38,653 bases of DNA from Mycobacteriaceae bacterium (GTDB lineage: Bacteria > Actinomycetota > Actinomycetes > Mycobacteriales > Mycobacteriaceae). Below, piece by piece: positions 8,153 to 16,431 of the stretch. The translations under genes were made by a program, and so were the position numbers. The DNA lies in the NCBI GenBank assembly GCA_029977845.1, contig JAPOKC010000025.1, positions 1-38,653 of the forward strand. Reading direction: 5' to 3'. The number at the start of each line of letters is the position of its first letter. The first letter of the stretch is position 1. The notes beneath the pieces were generated by a model. The model searched no databases. It was not told the origin of the DNA and saw nothing but the letters and a program-made list of their open reading frames with translations.

Positions 8153-9025
8153 ATGACGGTCGCCGATCGGCTCGCGCCGGCGTTGCGTCATCTGGCCGGC
8201 GCGCGGATCTCGCTGGCGCCGGAGGATCTCGCGGCCGTGCGTTCGTCACTGGATCAGCGACGCGCGGACGCCGTCGTCGACACAACGGGCGTCGACATCT
8301 CCGAGAACCGGGCGATCGGGGTGCGGGTCTATCGCGTGCCGGATGCGGCCGGAGCGGTGATCTACTGCCACTCCGGGGCGTTCGTGCTGGGCAATCTCGA
8401 CACCGACCACCGTCAGTGCGTCGAACTCGCCCGGCGGGCCGGTGTGGCGGTGTACTCCGTCGACTACCGCCTGTCGCCCGAAAACCCCTGTCCCGCAGCG
8501 CTTGATGATGCGTTGTCCGTGCTGCGATGGGCGGCCGAGTCCGGCGGGCCGCTGGCGATCGCCGGCAGCAGCGCCGGGGCGGCGCTGGCGGCGCGGGCGG
8601 CCCAACTCTCCGCGACGGGTGAAGCCCCGCCGGTGGTCTTCCAGCTGCTGCACCAGCCGGTTCTCGACGACCGGCCGACGCCGTCCAAGCGTGAGTTCAC
8701 CGACACCCCCGGCGTCGACGCGGCGGCGGTGGCGCAGATGTGGACTTACTACCTCGCCGGTGCGCAGGCGTCCGCCGACTCCGCACCCGGGCGGGCCGAG
8801 GACCTGTCCGGGTTGTGCCCGGCGCTGATCACGTGCTCCGAACTCGACCCGCTGCGCGATGAGGCCCTGGACTACGGCGAGCGTCTGCGGCGGGCCGGGG
8901 TGGCAGCCGAGGTGCGCCTCTACCCGGGCACCTGTCACGGCTTCGACTCCATGGCCCCGGACTGGGAGGTCAGCCGGCAACTGTGGGCGCTGCAGGCGTC
9001 GGCATTACGTGAGGCCCTGGGTTAA
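8153..9025 (+). CDS. Alpha/beta hydrolase of the hormone-sensitive lipase (HSL) type
   Basis: A 290-residue esterase-like protein. The oxyanion-hole motif, usually HGGG, reads VIYCHSGAFVLGN. The nucleophile elbow is AGSSAGAAL with Ser140. The acid is in CSELDPLRDEALDYGERL, and the His is in YPGTCHGFDSM. All three catalytic positions are therefore present, although the oxyanion motif is degenerate. The family hydrolyses carboxyl esters; here it could cleave an ester made by the Baeyer-Villiger monooxygenase. The start lies one base after the upstream SDR stop. Its TAA (9023-9025) overlaps the stop of the convergent SDR gene, closing this block against the KstR2 regulon. Confidence 0.85.
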   Translation: MTVADRLAPALRHLAGARISLAPEDLAAVRSSLDQRRADAVVDTTGVDISENRAIGVRVYRVPDAAGAVIYCHSGAFVLGNLDTDHRQCVELARRAGVAVYSVDYRLSPENPCPAALDDALSVLRWAAESGGPLAIAGSSAGAALAARAAQLSATGEAPPVVFQLLHQPVLDDRPTPSKREFTDTPGVDAAAVAQMWTYYLAGAQASADSAPGRAEDLSGLCPALITCSELDPLRDEALDYGERLRRAGVAAEVRLYPGTCHGFDSMAPDWEVSRQLWALQASALREALG

Positions 9026-9834
9026 TCCCCCATGGCTCCCTTGATCAGCTGAGCCATCAGCCGCGCGGCGTCGTTGCGCGGAATCGACCCCAGCATCCCG
9101 GCGGCAGCGGTGATCTGCTCGCTGGCATATACGGTCGGACCGTTCTTGAGGTTGTCCATCGCCGCTGCCACCACGGTCTCGACCGGATCGGTACCGGGTG
9201 GCGTCTCCTCGAGTGAGGCGATATTGCCCCGCGAGTACTCCAGGGCCCGCAGTGCGGGGGTGTCGGTCTTGCCGAGGATGAGCCCGACCACGTCGACACC
9301 GCTGGTGTGCAACTCGCTCCACAGTGCTTCGGCGAACACCATGTCGAACGCCTTGGACGCGCCGTAGGCGACCATATTGGGTCCGCCGACGAAACCCGCT
9401 CCGGAACCGAGCAGCACGATGGCGCCGCGACCGCGCGCCACCATCGACGGCGCGAAGTGATGGCACAACCGCATCGGGACGGCGCAGTTGCGCTCCAGCA
9501 TCGCCTCGGCGTTGCTCAGCGAGTTCTCCAGGAACGGCATGAAATCCGGATCGGCGCCGGCGCAGTACGCCAGATAGCCGACCTCGAGGTCGGCGGTGGC
9601 CTTCGCGAGGGATTCGGCCGCCCCGGGCGCCGACAGATCGAGCGCCACAGTGCGGGTCTGCGCGCCGGTGCGCTCGGAGATGCCCGCGGCCACCTCACCC
9701 AGCAGCGCCTCGCGGCGAGCCACCAGAACCACGTTGACGCCGCGTCCGGCGAGGGTCTCGGCGAGCAATGCCCCGACCCCGTCGGAGGCGCCGGCCACCA
9801 CCGCCCACGGTCCGTACTGTTCGGCGAAGTCCAT
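9022..9834 (-). CDS. SDR-family oxidoreductase at the end of the fadD3-fadE operon
   Basis: A 270-residue SDR starting at ATG 9834 (MDFAEQYGPWAVVAGASDGV). The frame is open further upstream, but that part is antisense or out-of-frame with fadE33. Cofactor motif: VVAGASDGVGALLAETLAGRG, then VVLVARREALL, favouring NADP. The usual NNAG is replaced by YCAGAD. Catalytic Ser is in IVLLGSGAGFVGG and Tyr/Lys in VAYGASKAF. The C-terminus is long and ends NDAARLMAQLIKGAMGD. It starts 8 nt after the fadE33 stop, so it should be co-transcribed and KstR2-controlled. In M. tuberculosis aspB follows fadE33, so this gene is an extra or substituted partner. Substrate unknown. Confidence 0.83.
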   Translation of the reverse strand: MDFAEQYGPWAVVAGASDGVGALLAETLAGRGVNVVLVARREALLGEVAAGISERTGAQTRTVALDLSAPGAAESLAKATADLEVGYLAYCAGADPDFMPFLENSLSNAEAMLERNCAVPMRLCHHFAPSMVARGRGAIVLLGSGAGFVGGPNMVAYGASKAFDMVFAEALWSELHTSGVDVVGLILGKTDTPALRALEYSRGNIASLEETPPGTDPVETVVAAAMDNLKNGPTVYASEQITAAAGMLGSIPRNDAARLMAQLIKGAMGD

Positions 9835-9842
9835 GAATTCCC

Positions 9843-10790
9843 CTACAGCACTTCGGATTCCAGCCTGCGGACCTGCTCGGCCGGTGAGCCGAAGAGTTCG
9901 GCGCTGGAATACGCGCGCTTGAAGTACAGCTGGATGTCGTACTCCCAGGTGATGGCGATACCACCGTGCAACTGGATGGACTCGCCGGCAACCGTGGTGA
10001 ACGCTTCGCTGGCGGCCAGCCGAGCCAGCGCCGCCGAGGTCGGATTCGGGTCGGCGATCGCGTCGCCGACCACCGCGCGGGCCGACTGCACGGCCACATA
10101 CAGCGCGGCCATCCGGTGCTTGAGCGCCTGGAAGCTGCCGATCGGGCGGCCGAACTGCACCCGCTGCTTGGTGTACTCGACGGTGAGGTCGAGGCATCGC
10201 GACGCGCCGCCGATCTGTTCGGCGGCCAGCAGGATGGCGGCGGTGTCGGCCAGCCCGGGATCGCGGCCGATCGTCGTCGTCGCAGTCGCGCTCAGCCGCG
10301 CAAGTCGCCGGGTGGGGTCCAGCGGAGTCAGCGGTTCGGCGCTCACCTGATCCCAGCGCACGACGTCGCCGCCCTCGACAGCCAGCACGACATCGGCGAC
10401 ATCGCCGTTGATGACGTAGTCGCGGTCGAACACCACCGTGCCGATACTCTCCCCGGCGGCCAACTGCTCCAGTGTCTCGGCGTCTGGGGTGTCGGCGGCC
10501 AGCAGTCCAAGCTCGGCCAGCGTGGTGCCCAGCAGGGGAGTGGGCACCAGGGCCTTACCGAGTTCCTCGAGAACCGCTGCGGCGTCGGCCAATTCGCCGC
10601 CGGCGCCGCCGAGATCCTCCGGCACCACCAGCGCAGCGGCACCGACCTGCTCGCACAGCAGCGTCCACAGTGCCTCGTCGTAACCGCGCTCGGATTCCAT
10701 CGCCCGGCGCACCGCATCGGGGGAGGCATGCTTGTCGATCAGTGCGGTGACGGTCTGCCGCAGCAGTGAACGTTCCTCTGCAGTGGTCAT
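9843..10790 (-). CDS. fadE33: Acyl-CoA dehydrogenase FadE33
   Basis: A 315-residue acyl-CoA dehydrogenase subunit, close to the 318-residue M. tuberculosis Rv3564 and in the same gene order. It starts at ATG 10790, overlapping the fadE32 stop (ATGA). It is shorter than a typical 380-residue ACAD and has the compact, divergent fold of one subunit of the actinobacterial heteromeric enzymes. Landmarks are VPEDLGGAGGELADAAAVLEELG near the N-terminus, TVEYTKQRVQFGRPIGSFQALKH (FAD/CoA region) and ESIQLHGGIAITWEYDIQLYFKRA at the C-terminus. FadE32 and FadE33 have, to my recollection, been described as the IpdE1-IpdE2 heterotetramer acting late in ring C/D degradation. Confidence 0.9.
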   Translation of the reverse strand: MTTAEERSLLRQTVTALIDKHASPDAVRRAMESERGYDEALWTLLCEQVGAAALVVPEDLGGAGGELADAAAVLEELGKALVPTPLLGTTLAELGLLAADTPDAETLEQLAAGESIGTVVFDRDYVINGDVADVVLAVEGGDVVRWDQVSAEPLTPLDPTRRLARLSATATTTIGRDPGLADTAAILLAAEQIGGASRCLDLTVEYTKQRVQFGRPIGSFQALKHRMAALYVAVQSARAVVGDAIADPNPTSAALARLAASEAFTTVAGESIQLHGGIAITWEYDIQLYFKRAYSSAELFGSPAEQVRRLESEVL

Positions 10791-11740
10791 AACGCCTCCA
10801 GTACCCGGCCGCGATGGTGGCGCGGATCGCCCCACGCCGAGTGCAGGGCCTGCACCCGCAGCAGCCATTGCGACAGATCGTGTTCGGCGGTGTAGCCGAT
10901 CGCCCCGTGGGTCTGCAACGCCGCCCGCGCCGACAGCAGTGCGGCATCGGAGGCGGCGGCCTTGGCGGCGCTGACATCGCGCACCGTGTCGGGACCCGAA
11001 TCCGCCAGCGACAGTGCCGCGCCGTAGAGCAGTGGCCGGGCCAGTTCCAGGGCGATGTGCACATCGGCGAGTTTGTGTTTGACGGCCTGGTAGCTGCCGA
11101 TCAGCCGGCCGAACTGGCTGCGCTGCCTGGCGTAGTCGACGGTCATGTCCAGCATCGCCTGCCCGCCGCCGACGAGTTGGGCGGCGGTGGCCAGCGCGCC
11201 GAACTCGAAAGCCCGCGCGGAGTCGGCCGGATGCGAGGAGCCCTGTCCGGTCACGCTGAACAGCCGCCGGGACGGATCGACGGAGGTGTGCTGCTGGGTC
11301 GTCGTCGCGTCGCAGACCGCGCCGTCGGCCGCCAGCAGAACCAGCCCGGCCGAATCGGCGTCGAGGGCCCACGGCGCCGACGGCGGCATCGCCACGGTGG
11401 CGATGAGTTCACCGGCGGCCAGTGCGGCCGCGCGCTCGTCGTCGGCGAGCAGCACCGGCGCCACCGCAACGGATTCGGCGACCGGGCCGGGAACACACCA
11501 GCGGCCCAGCCGCTCGCACGCGACGACCAGATCGACCGGATGGGCGCCGATACCGTCGAAGCGCTCCGGCACCGCCAGCGCGGTGACGCCCAGATCGGAC
11601 AGCAGTCGCCACACCCGCAGTCCCGGCGCGGTGTCGCCGTCGGCCCAGGCCCGCACTGCGCCCGGAACGTCGGCGCCACCGAGTGCGGCGTCGATGCTGG
11701 CGGCGAAGTCGCGCTGCTCGGCGTCCAGGGTGAACCTCAC
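10787..11740 (-). CDS. fadE32: Acyl-CoA dehydrogenase FadE32
   Basis: A 317-residue ACAD-family subunit (M. tuberculosis Rv3563 is 319), starting at GTG 11740 within the fadE31 stop (GTGA overlap) and ending in an ATGA overlap with fadE33. Recognisable parts are the N-terminal MRFTLDAEQRDFAASIDAALG, the central TVDYARQRSQFGRLIGSYQA and the C-terminal RAALQTHGAIGYTAEHDLSQ. The QTHGAIGYTAEHDL segment is typical of the FadE subunit type that pairs with a second subunit to complete one FAD site. It should dehydrogenate a CoA thioester formed after IpdAB opens the last steroid ring. Tight coupling to fadE33 supports joint assembly. Confidence 0.9.
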   Translation of the reverse strand: MRFTLDAEQRDFAASIDAALGGADVPGAVRAWADGDTAPGLRVWRLLSDLGVTALAVPERFDGIGAHPVDLVVACERLGRWCVPGPVAESVAVAPVLLADDERAAALAAGELIATVAMPPSAPWALDADSAGLVLLAADGAVCDATTTQQHTSVDPSRRLFSVTGQGSSHPADSARAFEFGALATAAQLVGGGQAMLDMTVDYARQRSQFGRLIGSYQAVKHKLADVHIALELARPLLYGAALSLADSGPDTVRDVSAAKAAASDAALLSARAALQTHGAIGYTAEHDLSQWLLRVQALHSAWGDPRHHRGRVLEAL

Positions 11741-12873
11741 GGCTTCGACTCCTTGGGCAGTCCCAGTAGCCGTTCGGCGATGATGTTGCGCTGAATCTCG
11801 TTGGTGCCGGCATAGATCGGGCCGCCGAGGGCGAACAGCAGGCCGTCGGTCCAGCCGTCGGCCAACTCGCCGGCCGGGCCGCGCAGGTCCAGTGCGGTCT
11901 GATGCAGTGCCACGTCGAGATCCGACCAGAACACCTTCGTCACCGAGGACTCCGCGCCCAGTTCGCCGCCCTCGGCGATCCGGGTGACGGTGCCGAAGGT
12001 GTGCAACCGGTAGGCCTGCGCCTTGATCCAGGAGTCGGCGACCCGATCGGCCAACCGCGGATCGGATCCGGCGTCGCGCCAGGCCGCGACGAGCCGTTCG
12101 GCCGGGTTCAGGAACCGGGCCGGGCTGCGCAACGACATACCGCGCTCATTGCTGGCAGTGCTCATCGCCGCTCGCCAGCCCTCGTGCACATCACCGATCA
12201 CGTCGGCGTCGGGGACGAAGACGTTGTCGAAGAAGATCTCGCCGAACCCGGTGTCGCCGCTGAGTTGCCGGATCGGCCGGACCGTCACACCCTCGGCGTG
12301 CAGATCGAACATCAGATAGGTCAGCCCGCGGTGGCGTTCGGCGGACGGGTCGGAGCGGAACAGTCCGAAACCGCGCTCGCCGAACACCGCGCGACTGCTC
12401 CAGATCTTCTGACCGTTGAGCAGCCAGCCGCCCTCGGTGCGGGTGGCGGTCGACCGCAGCGAGGCCAGGTCGCTGCCGGATTCCGGTTCCGACCAGGCCT
12501 GCGCCCAGATCTCTTCTCCGCTGGCCATTTTCGGCAGGATCCGATCCAACTGCTCCTCGGTCCCGTGCGCGAACAGCGTGGGCGCCAGCATGGAGGTGCC
12601 GTTGGCGGAGGCGCGGCCGGGGGCGCCGGCGCGGAAGTACTCCTCCTCGAACACCACCCACTCCAGCAGGGTGGCGTCGCGGCCGCCGTAGCGGCGCGGC
12701 CAGGCGATCACCGACAGACCGGCGTCGAACAGCACCCGGTCCCAGCGGCGGTGCTGTTCGAACCCCTCGGCGCAGTCATAGGACCTGGTCGGGAATTCGT
12801 GCCGGTTGGCGGCGAGGAAGGAGCGCACCTCGTCGCGGAAGGCGAGCGTCGACTCGTCGTAGTCGATATCCAT
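11737..12873 (-). CDS. fadE31: Acyl-CoA dehydrogenase FadE31
   Basis: A 378-residue ACAD (M. tuberculosis Rv3562 is 377). It begins MDIDYDESTLAFRDEVRSFL; the middle FAD-binding strand region has WAQAWSEPESGSDLASLRST and GGWLLNGQKIWSSRA; the C-terminus has GGPIYAGTNEIQRNIIAERL with the GLPKE ending seen in steroid FadEs. The ATG at 12873 shares a base with the fadD3 stop. The family removes two hydrogens alpha-beta to a CoA thioester using FAD. It lies in the KstR2-controlled fadD3 operon and is assigned to late HIP catabolism by orthology; its exact substrate is not visible in the sequence. Confidence 0.92.
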   Translation of the reverse strand: MDIDYDESTLAFRDEVRSFLAANRHEFPTRSYDCAEGFEQHRRWDRVLFDAGLSVIAWPRRYGGRDATLLEWVVFEEEYFRAGAPGRASANGTSMLAPTLFAHGTEEQLDRILPKMASGEEIWAQAWSEPESGSDLASLRSTATRTEGGWLLNGQKIWSSRAVFGERGFGLFRSDPSAERHRGLTYLMFDLHAEGVTVRPIRQLSGDTGFGEIFFDNVFVPDADVIGDVHEGWRAAMSTASNERGMSLRSPARFLNPAERLVAAWRDAGSDPRLADRVADSWIKAQAYRLHTFGTVTRIAEGGELGAESSVTKVFWSDLDVALHQTALDLRGPAGELADGWTDGLLFALGGPIYAGTNEIQRNIIAERLLGLPKESKP

Positions 12874-14423
12874 CAGCGCATCTCCCGCAGCGTGGGTTTG
12901 ACGACTTTCCCGCCGGCGTTACGCGGCAACGCCTCGAGGAACACCACCGATCGCGGCGTCTTGAAATTGGCGAGATGTTCTCGCGTGTAGGCGATCACGG
13001 TCTCCTCATCGAGCTCGAACCCCGGCCGCCGGACGATGAAGGCCCGGCCCACCTCGCCGAGGCGCTCGTCGGCCACCCCGATCACCGCGGCATCGGCCAC
13101 CCCCTCCAGACGCATCAGGGTCTGCTCGATCTCGGCGGGATAGACGTTGAACCCGCCGCAGATGTACATGTCCTTGAGCCGGTCGGTGATGCGCAGATTG
13201 CCGGCCTCGTCGACGGTGCCGATATCGCCGGTGTGCAGCCAGCCGTCGGCATCGATCGCCGCCGCGGTGGCGGCCGGATCGTCGAGATAGCCGAGCATCA
13301 CGTTCGGTCCGCGCAGCAGCACCTCACCGCTGTCGTGTTCGATGCGCAGTTCGAATCCGGCCATCGGCCGCCCGCACGTGGTGGCCACCGTGACCGGATC
13401 GTCGTCGGCCCGGCACATGGTGCCGAAGCCGTTGGATTCGGTCAGGCCGTAGGCGGTCAGCACGATGTCGAAGTCGAGATCGCTCTGCATCCTTTCGATC
13501 AGCACCACCGGGACGATGGCCGCACCGGTGACGGCGAAGCGCAGCGAGGTGAGGTCAAAGTCCTTGCGGGACGGGTGATCCAGCAGTGTCTGATAAATGG
13601 TCGGCGGACCGGGCAGCACGGTGATCTTCTGCTCCTGTACGGTGCGCATCGCCTGCTCGGGATCGAAGGTCAGCAGCGGGATGAGGGTCGCGCCGGTCTG
13701 CAGGCAGGCCAGGATGCCGGCCTTGTAGCCGAAGTTGTGGAAGAACGGGTTGATGCACAGATAGCGGTCGGCGCCGGTGATCTGTCCGCACTGCGCCCAT
13801 GACGCCGAAGCCGACAGCGACTGACGGTGTGCGCACAGCACACCCTTGCTGCGGCCGGTGGTGCCCGAGGTGAACAGGATGTCGGAGACGTCGTCGGGCC
13901 GCACCGCTGCGGCGCGGGCGTCCACCTCATGCTCGGCGATCCGCGGTCCGGCCATGAACTCGTCCCAGGTGCCGTCTGATTCTTCGCCGTCTGATTCTTT
14001 GATGGGCACCCGCACGATGTGCCGCAACGCCGGCAGTTGGGTGCGGTCCAGATCGGCCACCCGGTCGGCGCCCAGGAAGCGTCCCATCGCGATCAGCAAC
14101 GGCGCCTGCGTGCGGGCCAGGATGTCGGCGGCCTCGCCGGCGGTGTAGCGGGTGTTGAGCGGAACCAGCACCGCGCCGGCGTAGTGCGTCGCCAGGCAGG
14201 CCACCACCCAGTGCCAGGTGTTCGGCGACCAGATCGCAACCCGGTCCCCGGGGTTGACGCCGAGTCCGGCGATGGCCGCGGCGGTGCGGCGGACCTCATC
14301 GCGCAGCTGGGCGAAGGTGAAGGTCCGATCGGGGGTGACCAGCGCCTCATGGTCGGCGTGGTCGATCGCCATCCGGTCGAGGACCGCCGGCGTGGTGAGC
14401 GGATGGCCGGTCCCGGCCGTCAT
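12873..14423 (-). CDS. fadD3: HIP-CoA ligase FadD3
   Basis: A 516-residue adenylate-forming acyl-CoA synthetase (M. tuberculosis Rv3561 is 507). The P-loop-like A3 motif DILFTSGTTGRSKGVL lies around residue 185. VLTAYGLTESNGFG, DADGWLHTGDIG (A7) and RITDRLKDMYICGGFNVYPAEIE (A8) follow, and the catalytic Lys motif GGKVVKPTLREMR ends the protein. FadD3 activates HIP, the C/D-ring propanoate left after A/B-ring loss, to its CoA thioester. It is the first gene of the leftward operon, with GGAGGGAG upstream of ATG 14423 and a KstR2 box about 27 bp upstream. A 15-bp in-frame duplication (13971-13999) encodes the repeated ESDG in a surface loop. Confidence 0.95.
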   Translation of the reverse strand: MTAGTGHPLTTPAVLDRMAIDHADHEALVTPDRTFTFAQLRDEVRRTAAAIAGLGVNPGDRVAIWSPNTWHWVVACLATHYAGAVLVPLNTRYTAGEAADILARTQAPLLIAMGRFLGADRVADLDRTQLPALRHIVRVPIKESDGEESDGTWDEFMAGPRIAEHEVDARAAAVRPDDVSDILFTSGTTGRSKGVLCAHRQSLSASASWAQCGQITGADRYLCINPFFHNFGYKAGILACLQTGATLIPLLTFDPEQAMRTVQEQKITVLPGPPTIYQTLLDHPSRKDFDLTSLRFAVTGAAIVPVVLIERMQSDLDFDIVLTAYGLTESNGFGTMCRADDDPVTVATTCGRPMAGFELRIEHDSGEVLLRGPNVMLGYLDDPAATAAAIDADGWLHTGDIGTVDEAGNLRITDRLKDMYICGGFNVYPAEIEQTLMRLEGVADAAVIGVADERLGEVGRAFIVRRPGFELDEETVIAYTREHLANFKTPRSVVFLEALPRNAGGKVVKPTLREMR

Positions 14424-14449
14424 CGCTGCTCCCTCCGGGCCGCTAACAA

Positions 14450-14463
14450 AGCAAGTGCTTGGT
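14450..14463. promoter_or_regulatory. KstR2 operator between fadD3 and fadE30
   Basis: AGCAAGTGCTTGGT matches the published KstR2 consensus AnCAAGnnCTTGnT at every defined position. It lies between the divergent fadD3 (start 14423) and fadE30 (start 14480), the same place as the KstR2 site in M. tuberculosis. KstR2 represses until HIP-CoA binds. Confidence 0.93.
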
Positions 14464-14474
14464 AGGTTAGCCTA
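14463..14474. promoter_or_regulatory. Overlapping -10 elements next to the KstR2 box
   Basis: Rightward, TAGGTT (14463-14468) and TAGCCT (14468-14473) both fit TANNNT. TAGCCT ends 6 nt before the fadE30 GTG at 14480, predicting a leaderless transcript. Leftward, TAGGCT (14474-14469) and TAACCT (14470-14465) fit too, which would place the fadD3 transcription start inside the operator. This is a prediction from sequence only. Confidence 0.5.
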
Positions 14475-14479
14475 CAGGG

Positions 14480-15628
14480 GTGAGCACGGTCGAGGAGTTC
14501 CGGGCTGAGGTCCGCGATTGGCTGGCCGCCAACCTGGTCGGCGAATACGCCGCGCTCAAGGGCCTGGGCGGGCCCGGCCGCGAGCATGAGGCCTTTACCG
14601 AACGGCTGGCCTGGAACCGGCACCTGGCCGCCGCCGGACTGACCTGCCTGGGCTGGCCGGTCGAACACGGCGGGCGCGGCCTCTCGGTGGCCCACCGGGT
14701 CGCCTTCTATGAGGAGTACGCCCGCGCCAACGCCCCCGACAAGGTCAACCACCTCGGTGAGGAACTCGTCGGGCCGACGCTGATCGCCTTCGGCACCCCC
14801 GAACAGCAGCGCCGCTTCCTGCCGGCCATCCGCGACGTCACCGAACTGTGGTGCCAGGGCTATTCCGAACCGGGCGCGGGCAGCGACCTGGCCAACGTGT
14901 CCACCACGGCCGTTCTCGACGGCGATCGCTGGATCATCAACGGGCAGAAGGTGTGGACCTCCCTGGCGCACTGGGCGCAGTGGTGTTTCGTCATCGCCCG
15001 CTCGGAGAAGGGGTCCAAGGGACACAAGGGTCTGTCGTATCTGCTTGTGCCGCTGGACCAGCCGGGAGTCGAGATCCGCCCGATCATCCAGCTGACCGGC
15101 GACTCGGAATTCAACGAGGTGTTCTTCACCGATGCGCGCACCGATGCGGATCTGGTGGTCGGCGAACCGGGCGACGGCTGGGGTGTCGCGATGGGCACCC
15201 TGCAGTTCGAGCGAGGTGTGTCCACCCTCGGGCAGCAGATCCGTTATGCCCGTGAGCTTTCCGGCCTGATCGAGCTGGCCCGCAAGACCGGCGCGATCGA
15301 GGATCCGCTTATCCGGGAGCGGCTCACCCGGTCCTGGGTGGGTCTGCGCACCATGCGTTCGTTTGCGATGGCGACCATGGACGAGGAACAGCCGGGGCAG
15401 GACAACGTCTCCAAACTGTTGTGGGCCACCTGGCACCGAGACCTCGGCGAGCTGGCCATGGCCGTCAAGGGCAAGGCCGGGATGGTGCTCGACGACGCCG
15501 AGTTCGACGAATGGCAGCGGCTGTTCCTGTTCTCCCGGGCAGACACCATTTACGGCGGCTCCAACGAGATCCAGCTCAACATCATCGCCGAACGGGTGCT
15601 CGGCCTTCCCCGGGAAGCGAGGGGCTGA
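14480..15628 (+). CDS. fadE30: Acyl-CoA dehydrogenase FadE30
   Basis: A 382-residue ACAD (M. tuberculosis Rv3560c is 385), starting at GTG 14480. It has MSTVEEFRAEVRDWLAANL at the N-terminus, WCQGYSEPGAGSDLANVST and RWIINGQKVWTSLAHWAQW in the FAD-binding middle, and ADTIYGGSNEIQLNIIAERV with GLPREARG at the end. FadE30 is assigned to alpha-beta dehydrogenation of 5-hydroxy-HIP-CoA, the step after FadD3. It is the first gene of the rightward KstR2 operon; the operator is 17-30 bp upstream, and no Shine-Dalgarno sequence is evident, consistent with a leaderless message. Its stop shares one base with the ipdF start. Confidence 0.94.
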   Translation: MSTVEEFRAEVRDWLAANLVGEYAALKGLGGPGREHEAFTERLAWNRHLAAAGLTCLGWPVEHGGRGLSVAHRVAFYEEYARANAPDKVNHLGEELVGPTLIAFGTPEQQRRFLPAIRDVTELWCQGYSEPGAGSDLANVSTTAVLDGDRWIINGQKVWTSLAHWAQWCFVIARSEKGSKGHKGLSYLLVPLDQPGVEIRPIIQLTGDSEFNEVFFTDARTDADLVVGEPGDGWGVAMGTLQFERGVSTLGQQIRYARELSGLIELARKTGAIEDPLIRERLTRSWVGLRTMRSFAMATMDEEQPGQDNVSKLLWATWHRDLGELAMAVKGKAGMVLDDAEFDEWQRLFLFSRADTIYGGSNEIQLNIIAERVLGLPREARG

Positions 15629-16431
15629 TGAATCCGCTCAGTACGCCGCCGAGGGAGATCGACGGACACGGACTGCTCACCGGCAAGGTGGTCGTCGTGA
15701 CCGCGGCGGCCGGCACCGGCATCGGCTCGGCGTTCGCGCGGCGGGCGCTCGCCGAAGGCGCTGACGTGATGATCTCCGACCATCACGAACGGCGGCTGGG
15801 CGAGACCCGGGATGAATTGTCCGCGTTCTCCGGACAGCGGGCACTCGGCCGGGTGGAGAGCGTCGTCTGCGACGTCACCTCCACCGCGCAGGTCGACGCC
15901 CTCATCGATTCGACGACCGCCCGGTTCGGCCGCCTCGACGTCCTGGTCAACAACGCCGGCCTGGGCGGGACCACCCCGGTGGTCGACATGACCGACGAGG
16001 AGTGGGACCGAGTCCTGTCCGTCACGCTGACCTCGGTGATGCGCGCCACCCGCGCGGCGCTGTGCTATTTCCGCGACGCCGGCCACGGCGGAGTGATCGT
16101 CAACAACGCCAGCGTGCTGGGCTGGCGTGCGCAGCATTCGCAGTCCCACTACGCCGCAGCCAAGGCCGGGGTTATGGCGTTGACCCGTTGCAGCGCAATC
16201 GAAGCCGCCGAATACGGCGTTCGCATCAACGCCGTCTCACCGAGTATCGCCCGACACAAGTTCCTGGAGAAGACCAGTTCGTCCGAACTGCTCGACCGGC
16301 TCGCCGATCAGGAGGCGTTCGGGCGGGCCGCTGAACCCTGGGAGGTGGCCGCGACCATCGCCTTCCTCGCCAGCGAGTACTCCAGTTATCTGACCGGCGA
16401 AGTGATCTCGGTGTCGAGTCAGCGCGCATGA
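15628..16431 (+). CDS. ipdF: SDR-family dehydrogenase IpdF
   Basis: A 267-residue SDR, orthologous by position and content to Rv3559c. It has an N-terminal extension before the fold (MNPLSTPPREIDGHGLLTGK), then VVVTAAAGTGIGSAFARRAL as cofactor motif, DVLVNNAGLG, catalytic Ser in VNNASVLGW, and Tyr/Lys in HYAAAKAGVMAL. IpdF is assigned as the dehydrogenase that oxidises the 5-hydroxyl to the 5-oxo group in HIP-CoA degradation. It is coupled to fadE30 (shared base at 15628) and to kstR2 (ATGA overlap). In M. tuberculosis PPE64 separates this gene from kstR2; here nothing does. Confidence 0.9.
   Translation: MNPLSTPPREIDGHGLLTGKVVVVTAAAGTGIGSAFARRALAEGADVMISDHHERRLGETRDELSAFSGQRALGRVESVVCDVTSTAQVDALIDSTTARFGRLDVLVNNAGLGGTTPVVDMTDEEWDRVLSVTLTSVMRATRAALCYFRDAGHGGVIVNNASVLGWRAQHSQSHYAAAKAGVMALTRCSAIEAAEYGVRINAVSPSIARHKFLEKTSSSELLDRLADQEAFGRAAEPWEVAATIAFLASEYSSYLTGEVISVSSQRA

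Noticed and set aside
1..9025. KstR or KstR2 boxes in the first block
   Set aside because: I looked in the short gaps between genes and found no match to either consensus.
9835..11372. Upstream extensions of the SDR at 9022 and of fadE33
   Set aside because: These extensions read the next fadE gene in a wrong frame and are Arg/Gly-rich; family starts and 4-bp overlaps mark the true starts.
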